DNA from: Holophagaceae bacterium UBA706 | Lineage (GTDB): Bacteria > Acidobacteriota > Holophagae > Holophagales > Holophagaceae | Length of the DNA stretch: 5,442 nt | Direction of reading: 5' to 3' | NCBI GenBank assembly: GCA_002298155.1 | Contig: DBME01000187.1 | Coordinates: 1-5,442, forward strand | In this document: positions 1 to 5,442 of the stretch, piece by piece | Layout of the letters: every line of letters starts with the position of its first letter | Position numbering within the stretch: the first letter of the stretch is position 1 | Translations under genes and position numbers: made by a program | Notes under the pieces: generated by a model | Told to the model about the DNA's origin: nothing | Databases searched by the model: none | What the model saw: the letters and a program-made list of their open reading frames with translations, nothing else

Positions 1-130
1 CCTCGAGTTGAAATCCCACCACCAGCCTGGAGATAACGAAGGCCAGCTCTATGGCAGGTTCAGTTTTCTGCCACGGGTTAACGGATCATGCAGGGAGCCG
101 GGCCCGTTTGACCCCGTCTGCCCAGTCCGG
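1..130. other. Non-coding region downstream of aceA
   Basis: No credible reading frame occurs here; the frames that cross it are extensions of antisense shadows of aceA. It contains a small stem-loop (TGGCAG at 52-57 pairing with CTGCCA at 68-73, 10-nt loop) and a short palindrome CGGGCCCG at 99-106. Neither is followed by a T-run in the direction of aceA transcription, so no intrinsic terminator can be claimed. The aceBA transcript may end by a factor-dependent route or continue past the window edge. Confidence 0.6.
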
Positions 131-1372
131 TCAGAACTGATGCGCCTCCGTGCTTCCGGTCAGAGCCAGGGTCGAGGCCAGCCCCGCGCTCAGCGTCTCG
201 GCCACGGCGTCGAAATAGCCGGTGCCCACTTCCCGCTGGTGCTTGGTGGCCGTGTAGCCACGGCCCTCGGATTCGAACTCTGCGGTCTGGAGGCGGGCGT
301 AGGCCGTCATGCCCTCCTGGCGGTAGGCGTCGGCCAGTTCGAACATGCCGTGGTTGAGGGCGTGGAAGCCCGCCAGGGTGATGAACTGGAAGCGGTAGCC
401 CAGCTTCCCGAGCTCCTCCTGGAAGACCGCGATGGCCTCGTCCGTGAGGTTCTTGCGCCAGTTGAAGGAGGGCGAGCAGTTGTAGGCCAGGACCTTGCCG
501 GGATGGACGGCGTGGATGGCCTGGGCGAAGGCGGTGGCCTGGGCCAGGTCGGGCTTGGAGGTCTCGCACCACAGGACGTCGGCGTAGGGCGCGTAGGCCA
601 GGGCCCGGGCGATGGAGGCCTCGAGGCCCCCGCGCATGCGGAAGAAGCCTTCGGGGGTGCGCTCGCCGGTGAGGAAGGGCCGGTCCCGCTCATCCACGTC
701 CGAGGTGATGAGGTTGGCGGAATCCGCGTCGGTGCGGGCCACCAGCACCGTGGGCACGTCCAGCACGTCCGCCGCGAGGCGGGCCGCCACCAGGGTGCGG
801 ATGAACTGTCCCGTGGGCACCAGGACCTTGCCGCCCAGATGGCCGCACTTCTTCTCGCTGCTCAGCTGGTCCTCGAAATGCACCCCGGCGGCGCCGGCCT
901 CGATCATGGACTTCATGAGCTCGAAGGCGTTCAGGGGCCCGCCGAATCCGGCCTCGGCGTCGGCGACGATGGGAAGCATCCAGTCGCGGCCCGTGCCGCC
1001 CTCGGCCCATTCGATCTGGTCGGCCCGCTGCAGCGCGCCGTTGATGCGCTTGACCATGGCCGGCACGGAGTTGACGGGATAGAGGCTCTGGTCGGGATAG
1101 GTCTGGCCCGACAGGTTCGCGTCGGCCGCCACCTGCCACCCGGAGCAGTAGATGGCCTTGAGGCCGGCCTTGGCCATCTGCACGGCCTGGCCGCCGCTGA
1201 GGGCGCCCAGGGCGGGCACGTAAGGCTCCAGCTTCAGGAGCTCCCAGAGCTTCTGGGCGCCGCGCTGGGCGAGGGTGTGGGCCACGCGGACGGTGCCGCG
1301 CAAACGTTCGACCTGGCTTGTTTCGTAGGGGCGTATGACGCCGGTCCAGCGGGATTCGAAGGGCGTGATCAT
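131..1372 (-). CDS. aceA: Isocitrate lyase (AceA), glyoxylate bypass
   Basis: Cytoplasmic enzyme that cleaves isocitrate to succinate and glyoxylate, the first committed step of the glyoxylate shunt. The 413-residue product is close to the E. coli-type family length (about 430) and differs mainly by a shorter N-terminus. The signature KKCGH lies at residues 174-178, with Cys176 as the catalytic cysteine. Other family landmarks are [10 protein letters not shown] (78-86 region), YPDQSLYP (92-99, Asp94 a probable Mg ligand), [10 protein letters not shown] (136-145), FEDQ (166-169), NCSPSFNW (298-305) and the intact C-terminal ending [10 protein letters not shown]. The ATG start is chosen because a GAGG motif lies 7 nt upstream and the protein begins where homologues begin (RWTGVIRPY). 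Upstream sequence in this frame is only an out-of-frame reading of aceB. The start overlaps the aceB stop as ATGA, so translation is probably coupled. No aceK is visible in the window. All recognised active-site residues are present, so the enzyme should be functional. Confidence 0.97.
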   Translation of the reverse strand: MITPFESRWTGVIRPYETSQVERLRGTVRVAHTLAQRGAQKLWELLKLEPYVPALGALSGGQAVQMAKAGLKAIYCSGWQVAADANLSGQTYPDQSLYPVNSVPAMVKRINGALQRADQIEWAEGGTGRDWMLPIVADAEAGFGGPLNAFELMKSMIEAGAAGVHFEDQLSSEKKCGHLGGKVLVPTGQFIRTLVAARLAADVLDVPTVLVARTDADSANLITSDVDERDRPFLTGERTPEGFFRMRGGLEASIARALAYAPYADVLWCETSKPDLAQATAFAQAIHAVHPGKVLAYNCSPSFNWRKNLTDEAIAVFQEELGKLGYRFQFITLAGFHALNHGMFELADAYRQEGMTAYARLQTAEFESEGRGYTATKHQREVGTGYFDAVAETLSAGLASTLALTGSTEAHQF

Positions 1373-2976
1373 GGTTGGACCTCGGTGAGGACCGGCTCCA
1401 AGAGCAGGTCGTAGGCGGGAAGCGTGAGGAAGGGGGAGGGGTCGCGCTCGAGGATGAGGGTCTCGAACAGGTCGGAGGCCTCCAGGAAACGGCCGTCGGC
1501 GAAGGCGATCTCGCCGATCTCGGCCTGGATCTGGAACAGGGCGTCTTCCACGAAGGCGTGGAAGAGGGGGCGGTCCAGGCGCCCCAGGTTCTCGACGTCG
1601 GCGCCGTGGCGGATCCACTGCCAGAGCTGCATGCGGCAGATCTCCGCGGTGGCAGCGTCCTCCATGAGGCCGTAGAGGGCCACGCAGCCCTGGCCGCGGA
1701 GCCAGGACTCCAGGTAGTGGATGCCCACCTTGAGGTTGTGGCGGAGCCCCTTCTCGGTGCGGGCGCCGCCGGGCACCTCCAGGAGGGCCTGGGCGGCCAC
1801 CTCCCCCGGGATCCGGTGCAGCTGGTTGGGTCCCTTCATGTGCTCGTCGAAGGGGGCCTGGGCCACGGGGACCAGGGCGGGATGGGCCACCCAGGTGCCG
1901 TCGCAGCCGTCGTGCACCTCCCGGAGCTTGTCCGCGGTGACCTGGGCGAAGGCCCGTTCCGTGCCCTCGGCGTCGCCCCGCTGGGGTACGAAGGCGCTCA
2001 TGCCGCCCAGGGCCAGGCAGCCCCGGCGGTGGCAGGTGCGCACCAGGAGCTGGGCGTAGGCGCGCAGGAAGGGCAGGTCCATGCGGATGAGGCCGCGGTC
2101 CGGCAGCACCGCGCCGGGGTCCATGCGCAGGGTCTTGATGAAGGAGAAGATGTAGTCCCAGCGGCCGAGGTTGAGCCCCGCCACGCGGGTCCGCTGCGCG
2201 TGCAGCATCTCCTCCATCTGGAAGGCGGCGGGCAGGGTCTCGATGAGCATGGTGGTGCGAATGGTGCCCCGCGAGAGGCCCAGGGTGCGCTCCATGTCCT
2301 CCAGCACCCGGTTCCACCAGGCCGCTTCAAGGTGGTGCTCGAGCTTGGGCAGGTAGAGGCAGGGGGCCTTCCCCTGCTCCACGAGGGCCGCGGCGTTGTG
2401 CCAGAGGAAGAGCCCGGCGTCGAAGAGGCAGGCCGGCACCGCGTCGCCGCCCACGCGCAGGTGGCGCTCCTCCAGATGCAGGCCCCGGGGGCGGACCATG
2501 AGGGTGGCCGTGTGGGAGGCCAGGGCATAGGCCTTGCCGGTTTCAGGGTCCAGGTGGTGCAGGGTCCCCCGCACCGCGTCCTTGAGGTTGGCCTGGCCGG
2601 ACACGAGGTTGGCGAGGGTGGGCGCGAGGCTGTCCTCGAAATCGGCCATGTAGACACGGGCGCCGCTGTTGAGGGCGTTGATGAGCATCTTGCGTTCGGG
2701 GGGGCCGGTGATCTCCACGCGGCGGTCCAGGAGGCTGGGATGGAGGGGCGCCACGGACCACTCCGAGGTGCGGATCCACTGGGTGTCCGGCAGGAAGTCG
2801 GGCCGGACCCCGTGATCGAAGGCCGCTTGGCGCGTCTGGCGCTCCCGCAGCAGCTCCTGGAGCGCAGGGCCGTGGGTGCGGGCAAGCTCCGCGACGAATC
2901 CCAGGGCCGCAGTGTTGAGGATTTCATGGGATCCAGCCGGCAGTCCGTCCGTTCCCGGGGTGAGCTTGATCGGCAT
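1369..2976 (-). CDS. aceB: Malate synthase A (AceB), glyoxylate bypass
   Basis: Cytoplasmic enzyme that condenses glyoxylate with acetyl-CoA and water to malate and CoA, using the glyoxylate made by AceA. The 535-residue length matches the malate synthase A class (E. coli AceB is 533). Visible landmarks are VRPRG at 161-165 (Arg164 the likely catalytic arginine), IETLPAAF at 245-252 (Glu246 a likely Mg ligand), [11 protein letters not shown] at 267-277 (Asp274 a likely Mg ligand) and [10 protein letters not shown] at 437-446 (Asp440 the likely catalytic base). The two positions just before GLN are Thr263 and Arg264, where the family signature usually has an acidic or amide residue and then His. 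I chose ATG at 2976 because AGGAG lies 6 nt upstream. An in-frame GTG at 3006 would add ten residues but has no comparable site and would place the Shine-Dalgarno inside the gene. aceB is first in the operon and overlaps aceA by 4 bp. Confidence 0.97.
   Translation of the reverse strand: MPIKLTPGTDGLPAGSHEILNTAALGFVAELARTHGPALQELLRERQTRQAAFDHGVRPDFLPDTQWIRTSEWSVAPLHPSLLDRRVEITGPPERKMLINALNSGARVYMADFEDSLAPTLANLVSGQANLKDAVRGTLHHLDPETGKAYALASHTATLMVRPRGLHLEERHLRVGGDAVPACLFDAGLFLWHNAAALVEQGKAPCLYLPKLEHHLEAAWWNRVLEDMERTLGLSRGTIRTTMLIETLPAAFQMEEMLHAQRTRVAGLNLGRWDYIFSFIKTLRMDPGAVLPDRGLIRMDLPFLRAYAQLLVRTCHRRGCLALGGMSAFVPQRGDAEGTERAFAQVTADKLREVHDGCDGTWVAHPALVPVAQAPFDEHMKGPNQLHRIPGEVAAQALLEVPGGARTEKGLRHNLKVGIHYLESWLRGQGCVALYGLMEDAATAEICRMQLWQWIRHGADVENLGRLDRPLFHAFVEDALFQIQAEIGEIAFADGRFLEASDLFETLILERDPSPFLTLPAYDLLLEPVLTEVQP
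1380..1383 (-). promoter_or_regulatory. Ribosome binding site of aceA inside the aceB 3' end
   Basis: On the minus strand GAGG lies 7 nt before the aceA ATG, within the last codons of aceB. Together with the ATGA stop/start overlap it supports reinitiation or coupled translation of AceA after AceB. Confidence 0.6.
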
Positions 2977-2982
2977 TTTCGA

Positions 2983-2987
2983 CTCCT
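2983..2987 (-). promoter_or_regulatory. Ribosome binding site that fixes the aceB start
   Basis: AGGAG on the minus strand, 6 nt before the ATG at 2976. It decides against the upstream GTG at 3006. Its first two bases form part of one arm of the dyad at 2986-3002. Confidence 0.8.
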
Positions 2988-3002
2988 GAGAATTGATCTC
3001 AG
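2986..3002. repeat. Perfect dyad CTGAGA-N5-TCTCAG, candidate operator or mRNA hairpin
   Basis: CTGAGA at 2986-2991 and TCTCAG at 2997-3002 are perfect inverted copies separated by ATTGA. The 17-bp element abuts and partly overlaps the aceB Shine-Dalgarno. It could be an operator for a dimeric HTH protein such as the adjacent regulator. Alternatively the aceB leader RNA could fold into a 6-bp hairpin that holds back part of the ribosome site. The dyad is seen directly; function is inference. Confidence 0.5.
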
Positions 3003-3021
3003 TCACAAATTGACTTAATCT
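2993..3021 (+). promoter_or_regulatory. Weak candidate promoter for the regulator gene
   Basis: TTGATC at 2993-2998 is followed after 17 nt by TAATCT at 3016-3021, a partial match to a sigma-70-type promoter (4/6 and 3/6). An alternative is TTGACT at 3010-3015 (5/6) with CAAGAT at 3032-3037 after 16 nt (3/6). Both overlap or adjoin the dyads and lie upstream of the half-site array, so bound protein could block transcription. The choice between them cannot be made by eye. No convincing promoter for aceB was found on the minus strand. Confidence 0.3.
3001..3015. repeat. Perfect dyad AGTCA-N5-TGACT, adjoining the first dyad
   Basis: AGTCA at 3001-3005 and TGACT at 3011-3015 are perfect inverted copies with a 5-nt spacer (CAAAT). 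It shares two bases with the previous dyad, and the centres are 14 bp apart. Its spacer contains one of the TTTG-type half-sites when read on the minus strand. It is a candidate second operator in the divergent region. Confidence 0.4.
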
Positions 3022-3111
3022 GGACTCACCGCAAGATCTCTTTTCATTTCAGGCCGTTGATCCGTAAATAACCGCAAATCCACCGCCCCTGTTTTTGTAA
3101 ATCTTGTAAAA
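3003..3111 (-). promoter_or_regulatory. Tandem ATTTRCRR-like half-sites, candidate operator array
   Basis: Read on the minus strand, six related octamers share one orientation: TTTTACAA (3111-3104), ATTTACAA (3102-3095), ATTTGCGG (3079-3072), ATTTACGG (3069-3062), TCTTGCGG (3036-3029) and ATTTGTGA (3010-3003). The best four form two doublets, with start spacings of 9 and 10 bp, and the doublets lie about 32-33 bp apart. The site at 3094-3101 (TTTGTAAA on the plus strand) differs by one base from TTTGCAAA, the core I recall for RamB/PrpR operators. The promoter-proximal copies run into the regulator's Shine-Dalgarno. This is consistent with autoregulation and control of aceBA, but part of the signal could be chance in an AT-richer stretch. 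Confidence 0.4.
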
Positions 3112-3115
3112 GGAG
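3109..3115 (+). promoter_or_regulatory. Ribosome binding site of the regulator gene
   Basis: AAAGGAG ends 6 nt before the ATG at 3122, a strong site that supports this start. The last half-site of the array overlaps it. Confidence 0.8.
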
Positions 3116-3121
3116 CGCCAC

Positions 3122-4576
3122 ATGCAGGAGACCCCGTCGGCACGTCCCGTGCCCAAGCTGGGCCCCAAGGTCCGGGCCCTCCGCAGGCAGGAAGGCCTCA
3201 GCCAGGTGCAGATGGCCGAGCGCCTCGCCATCAGCCCCAGCTACTTGAACCTCATCGAGGCCAACAAGCGGCCCCTCACCGCCAATCTGCTCATCCAGCT
3301 GGCCCACGTGTTCAAGGTGGATCTCAAGGCCTTCGCCCCCCAGGAGGACGTGCGCCTGGCCGACGACCTCATGGAGGCCTTCGGCGACCCCCTCTTCGAC
3401 GACCTGGACGTGCCGGCCGCGGAGGTTCGGGAACTGGCGCAGTCCTGCCCGGCCCTGGCCCGTGCCGTGTTCTTCCTCTACCAGTCCAACCGGGAGGGGC
3501 GCCGCCAGAAGGAGGCCCTGTCCGACAAGCTCAGCGACGGCCAGGGCTACCCGTCCCTGCCGACCCTCCTGCCCTCGGAGGCGGCGGGGGACTTCATCCA
3601 GCGGGCCATGAACTACTTCCCCTCCCTTGAGGACGCGGCGGAGGAACTGCGGGCCCGCGCCTCCCTGGATACGGACACCCTCTACGCGGGTCTCCTGGAG
3701 GAGTTCCGTGGCTTCGGCGTCAAGGTCAAGATCCACCGCGCCGCGGAGGCCCCCGGCATCCTCCGGCGCTACGATCCCGAGGCCCGCACCCTCAGCCTTT
3801 CCGAGCTGCTGCCGCTGCGCAGCCGGGCCTTCCAGCTGGCCCACCAGTGGTCCCTGCTGGCCCTTCGCGCGGACCTGGACCGGCTCGTGCAGGACCCGCT
3901 CCTTGCCGACGGCACGGCCCGGTCCATGGCCCGGGTGGCCCTGGCCAACTACTTCGCGGGGGCCGTGATGATGCCCTACGCGCCCTTCCTCAAGGCGGTC
4001 CGCGCCTCGCGCTACGACATCGAGCTCCTCTCCTGGCGCTTCCAGGTCAGCTTCGAGCAGGTCTGCCACCGCCTCACCACCCTGCGCAGGCCCGGGGGCG
4101 AGGGGGTGCCCTTCCACTTCCTGCGCATCGACATCGCCGGCAACATCTCCAAGAGCTTCTCCGGCTCCGGCATCCGCTTCGCGCGGTACTCGGGCTGCTG
4201 CCCCCGGTGGAACATCCACGCCTCGTTCCTCACGCCCGGGCTCATCCGCACCCAGATCAGCCAGATGCCCGACGGGGTCAAGTACTTCTGCATCGCCCGG
4301 ACCCTCCAGAAGGACCATGGCTCGTACCGGGGCCAGCACGCCATCCAGGCCCTGGGGCTGGGCTGCGAGATCGGCTATGCCCGCGATCTCATCTATTCGG
4401 ACGGGCTGCTCCTGGACCAGGCGCCGGTGCCCATCGGGGTGGCCTGCAGGCTGTGCGAGCGCACCGACTGCGAGCAGCGCGCCTTCCCGCCCCTCCACCA
4501 GGGGATCCAGGTGCAGGAGGAGGTCCGGCGGAGCAGTTTCTTCGCGCACCTTGGGGGGGACGGAACGACGAATTGA
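3122..4576 (+). CDS. RamB/PrpR/ScfR-family transcriptional regulator, divergent to aceBA
   Basis: DNA-binding regulator of 484 residues in the usual three-part layout. Residues 14-70 form an XRE-type HTH (LGPKVRALRR, then LSQVQMAERLAISPSYLNLIE). Residues about 185-320 resemble an IrrE/ImmA M78 peptidase fold, including ANYFAGAVMMPYAPF (275-289). The HExxH zinc motif is replaced by LAHQWSLL (239-246), so no peptidase activity is expected. The C-terminal acyl-CoA-regulator domain (about 320-470) has ACRLCERTDCEQRAFPP, with Cys442, Cys445 and Cys450 in a C-x2-C-x4-C pattern. Further cysteines lie at 359, 360, 390 and 415. Characterised relatives (RamB, PrpR) control glyoxylate- and methylcitrate-cycle genes and respond to short-chain acyl-CoA status. 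An Fe-S cluster has, as I recall, been reported for mycobacterial PrpR. Its place head-to-head with aceB, sharing a 145-bp control region, makes aceBA its likely target. The sign of regulation and the ligand are not shown. The start is fixed by AAAGGAG. Confidence 0.9.
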   Translation: MQETPSARPVPKLGPKVRALRRQEGLSQVQMAERLAISPSYLNLIEANKRPLTANLLIQLAHVFKVDLKAFAPQEDVRLADDLMEAFGDPLFDDLDVPAAEVRELAQSCPALARAVFFLYQSNREGRRQKEALSDKLSDGQGYPSLPTLLPSEAAGDFIQRAMNYFPSLEDAAEELRARASLDTDTLYAGLLEEFRGFGVKVKIHRAAEAPGILRRYDPEARTLSLSELLPLRSRAFQLAHQWSLLALRADLDRLVQDPLLADGTARSMARVALANYFAGAVMMPYAPFLKAVRASRYDIELLSWRFQVSFEQVCHRLTTLRRPGGEGVPFHFLRIDIAGNISKSFSGSGIRFARYSGCCPRWNIHASFLTPGLIRTQISQMPDGVKYFCIARTLQKDHGSYRGQHAIQALGLGCEIGYARDLIYSDGLLLDQAPVPIGVACRLCERTDCEQRAFPPLHQGIQVQEEVRRSSFFAHLGGDGTTN

Positions 4577-4593
4577 GTTCCCCGGGCGAAGGA

Positions 4594-4630
4594 GGGGGGT
4601 TAAAGTGTTGGCATAATTCACAATCCCCCC
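4594..4630. repeat. Imperfect G/C inverted repeat between regulator and propeller gene
   Basis: GGGGGGTT (4594-4601) can pair with AA plus CCCCCC (4622-4630, bulged T at 4624). After an AAA bulge, GTG (4605-4607) can pair with CAC (4619-4621). It begins 17 nt after the regulator's stop. It could serve as a terminator-like hairpin, but no T-run follows. Because it encloses the extended -10 of the next gene, it may instead be an operator or a neutral fold. Confidence 0.35.
4609..4617 (+). promoter_or_regulatory. Extended -10 promoter candidate for the propeller gene
   Basis: TGG directly before CATAAT (4612-4617) gives the TGn extension and a 5/6 match to TATAAT, in a locally AT-rich patch. 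No -35 hexamer stands at 16-18 bp, which extended -10 promoters can tolerate. Transcription would start near 4624, leaving a leader of about 20 nt before the ATG at 4644. It suggests the propeller gene is transcribed separately from the regulator. Confidence 0.45.
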
Positions 4631-4643
4631 CGTCCTGGAGTCC

Positions 4644-5442
4644 ATGGCCCCCTCCTGCCTCTTCCCTCGTCGTCTTGTCGTCTGGCTCCTGTCGCTGGCG
4701 CTGGGCGCGGGGTGCGCCCGTCCGGCCCTGGCCCAGGCGCAGGTGGCTCCGCCAGGGCATCCCTACGTGCGGACCTTCAAGGAACCCGACGGACTTCCCC
4801 AGATGGCGATCTACGCCCTGGCCCCCGACCGGGGCGGGCGGCTCTGGGCCGGCACCTTGGCCGGCGTGGCGCGGTTCGACGGCCAGCGGTGGTCCACCCT
4901 GGAGACCCCGCCCAGCGGCTACGCGCTCATGGTGAACTCCAACGCCATGTGCGGGATGTCCGACGGCAGCATGTGGATCGGCACCCGGTTCCAGGGCATC
5001 CTCCAGAATCAGGAAGGCCGGTGGATCGTCCACAACACCGCTTCCGGCCTGCCTTCCAACAACATCAACGCCATCCTGGAAAGCTCGAGCCGGGACGCCT
5101 CGGGGCATCCGGTGGTGTACGCCGCCACCTACGGCAAGGGCCTGGCCCGCTTCCAGGACGGTGCCTGGAGCCACGTCCCGGGAGACCTGGGCGAGGAGCG
5201 GCTGTTCTGCATCCTCGAGCGCGCCGACGGCCTCTGGGTGGGCACGGCCCACGGCGTCTGGATCCTGGACCGCCAGGGCCGGTGGCGCGCCTACGAAGGC
5301 AACGCCCAGCTCAGCGATCCCCTGGTGCGCACCTTGGCCGAGACCGTGGAGCCCGGGGGCGCCGAGCGGACCCTCTGGATCGGCACCGAGAAGGGCGGCC
5401 TCTACCGGCTGCGGGGCGGGAAGCTCGAGGCCGCCCCCCTCA
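4644..5442 (+). CDS. Secreted/membrane 'regulator propeller' sensor protein, 5' part only
   Basis: The gene is open to the window edge, giving 266 codons. Residues 1-30 look like a Sec signal peptide: two arginines (9-10), a hydrophobic core LVVWLLSLALGAG and an ALA|QA cleavage site after residue 30. GAGC at 21-24 is a poor lipobox. The rest consists of beta-propeller blades of the two-component-regulator propeller type. Their W-x-GT cores are LWAGTLAGVARF (67-78), MWIGTRFQGIL (110-120), VYAATYGKGLARF (158-170), LWVGTAHGVWIL (197-208) and LWIGTEKGGLYRL (244-256), and SGLPSNNINAI (134-144) is the typical inter-blade motif. Such domains sit outside the inner membrane and are usually followed by a Y_Y_Y domain, a transmembrane helix and a histidine kinase or GGDEF output; which one applies here lies beyond the window. 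ATG 4644 is the first ATG after an in-frame stop at 4614-4616. Its GGAG is only 3 nt upstream, a weak site. No link to the glyoxylate genes is visible. Confidence 0.85.
   Translation, partial: MAPSCLFPRRLVVWLLSLALGAGCARPALAQAQVAPPGHPYVRTFKEPDGLPQMAIYALAPDRGGRLWAGTLAGVARFDGQRWSTLETPPSGYALMVNSNAMCGMSDGSMWIGTRFQGILQNQEGRWIVHNTASGLPSNNINAILESSSRDASGHPVVYAATYGKGLARFQDGAWSHVPGDLGEERLFCILERADGLWVGTAHGVWILDRQGRWRAYEGNAQLSDPLVRTLAETVEPGGAERTLWIGTEKGGLYRLRGGKLEAAPL

Noticed and set aside
126..164. Ten-base direct repeat TCCGGTCAGA at 126-135 and 155-164 around the aceA stop
   Set aside because: One short repeat, partly coding the conserved C-terminal LTGS; there is no inserted element between the copies and it could be chance.
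8..1414. Long plus-strand open frame opposite aceA
   Set aside because: It is antisense to a well-recognised isocitrate lyase; its product is Gly/Leu/Val-rich without any recognisable domain. High G/C at third positions makes stops rare on the opposite strand.
1373..2317. Upstream extension of the aceA frame by 315 codons
   Set aside because: It lies inside aceB in another frame, is Pro/Arg/Gly/His-rich, and the aceA family starts at the ATG at 1372.
2977..3006. GTG start for aceB ten codons upstream
   Set aside because: No Shine-Dalgarno precedes it, whereas AGGAG stands 6 nt before the ATG at 2976 and that start gives the usual family length.
1375..3018. Long plus-strand open frame opposite aceB
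   Set aside because: Same shadow effect: the product is low-complexity (Gly, Val, Glu, His) and the sense strand has all malate synthase landmarks.
4609..4635. Possible sigma-54 site starting at TGGCAT
   Set aside because: The TTGC-type -12 element is absent at the required spacing; an extended -10 explains the sequence better.
4629..4643. CTG (4635) as an alternative start of the propeller gene
   Set aside because: CTG starts are rare and this one has no better ribosome site; ATG 4644 gives a normal signal peptide.
3044..4645. Minus-strand 533-codon open frame opposite the regulator
   Set aside because: It covers the regulator almost exactly and has no domain, while the sense strand has an HTH, a recognisable C-terminal domain and a strong ribosome site.

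Overview
The window is very GC-rich, with strong G/C preference at third codon positions. It carries a compact glyoxylate-bypass locus and the start of an unrelated gene. Four protein genes are supported: aceA (isocitrate lyase) and aceB (malate synthase A) on the minus strand, a divergent regulator of the RamB/PrpR/ScfR family on the plus strand, and the first 266 codons of a secreted or membrane-anchored beta-propeller sensor on the plus strand. The organism is a high-GC Gram-negative-like bacterium. An E. coli-type aceB-aceA pair, a short-chain-acyl-CoA-type regulator and a 'two-component regulator propeller' protein together would suit an acidobacterium of the Holophaga/Geothrix kind. That is inference from gene content only; a deltaproteobacterium or similar is not excluded.

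Layout. Positions 1-130 are non-coding sequence downstream of aceA, with no clear terminator. aceA (131-1372, minus) and aceB (1369-2976, minus) overlap by four bases (ATGA), so they form a translationally coupled aceBA operon read right to left. A 145-bp divergent intergenic region (2977-3121), visibly more AT-rich than its surroundings, holds both ribosome binding sites. It also holds two adjacent perfect dyads next to aceB and a tandem set of ATTTRCRR-like half-sites (minus-strand reading) next to the regulator. The regulator runs 3122-4576. A 67-bp gap then carries an extended -10 promoter inside an imperfect G/C-rich inverted repeat. The propeller gene starts at 4644 and runs off the window.

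How the parts work together. AceA splits isocitrate into succinate and glyoxylate. AceB condenses glyoxylate with acetyl-CoA to malate. Together they allow net carbon gain from acetate, fatty acids and other C2 sources. The divergent regulator has an N-terminal XRE-type HTH, a degenerate IrrE/M78-like middle and a C-terminal acyl-CoA-regulator domain with a Cys-x2-Cys-x4-Cys motif. Characterised relatives (RamB of Corynebacterium, PrpR of Mycobacterium) control glyoxylate- and methylcitrate-cycle genes, so the simplest reading is a local acyl-CoA-responsive switch for aceBA that also controls itself. The propeller gene looks independent.

The core enzymes are ordinary. The items most worth a second look are the intergenic operator architecture and the possible cofactor-binding cysteines of the regulator. 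I saw no mobile element, RNA gene, CRISPR array or clearly undescribed system.
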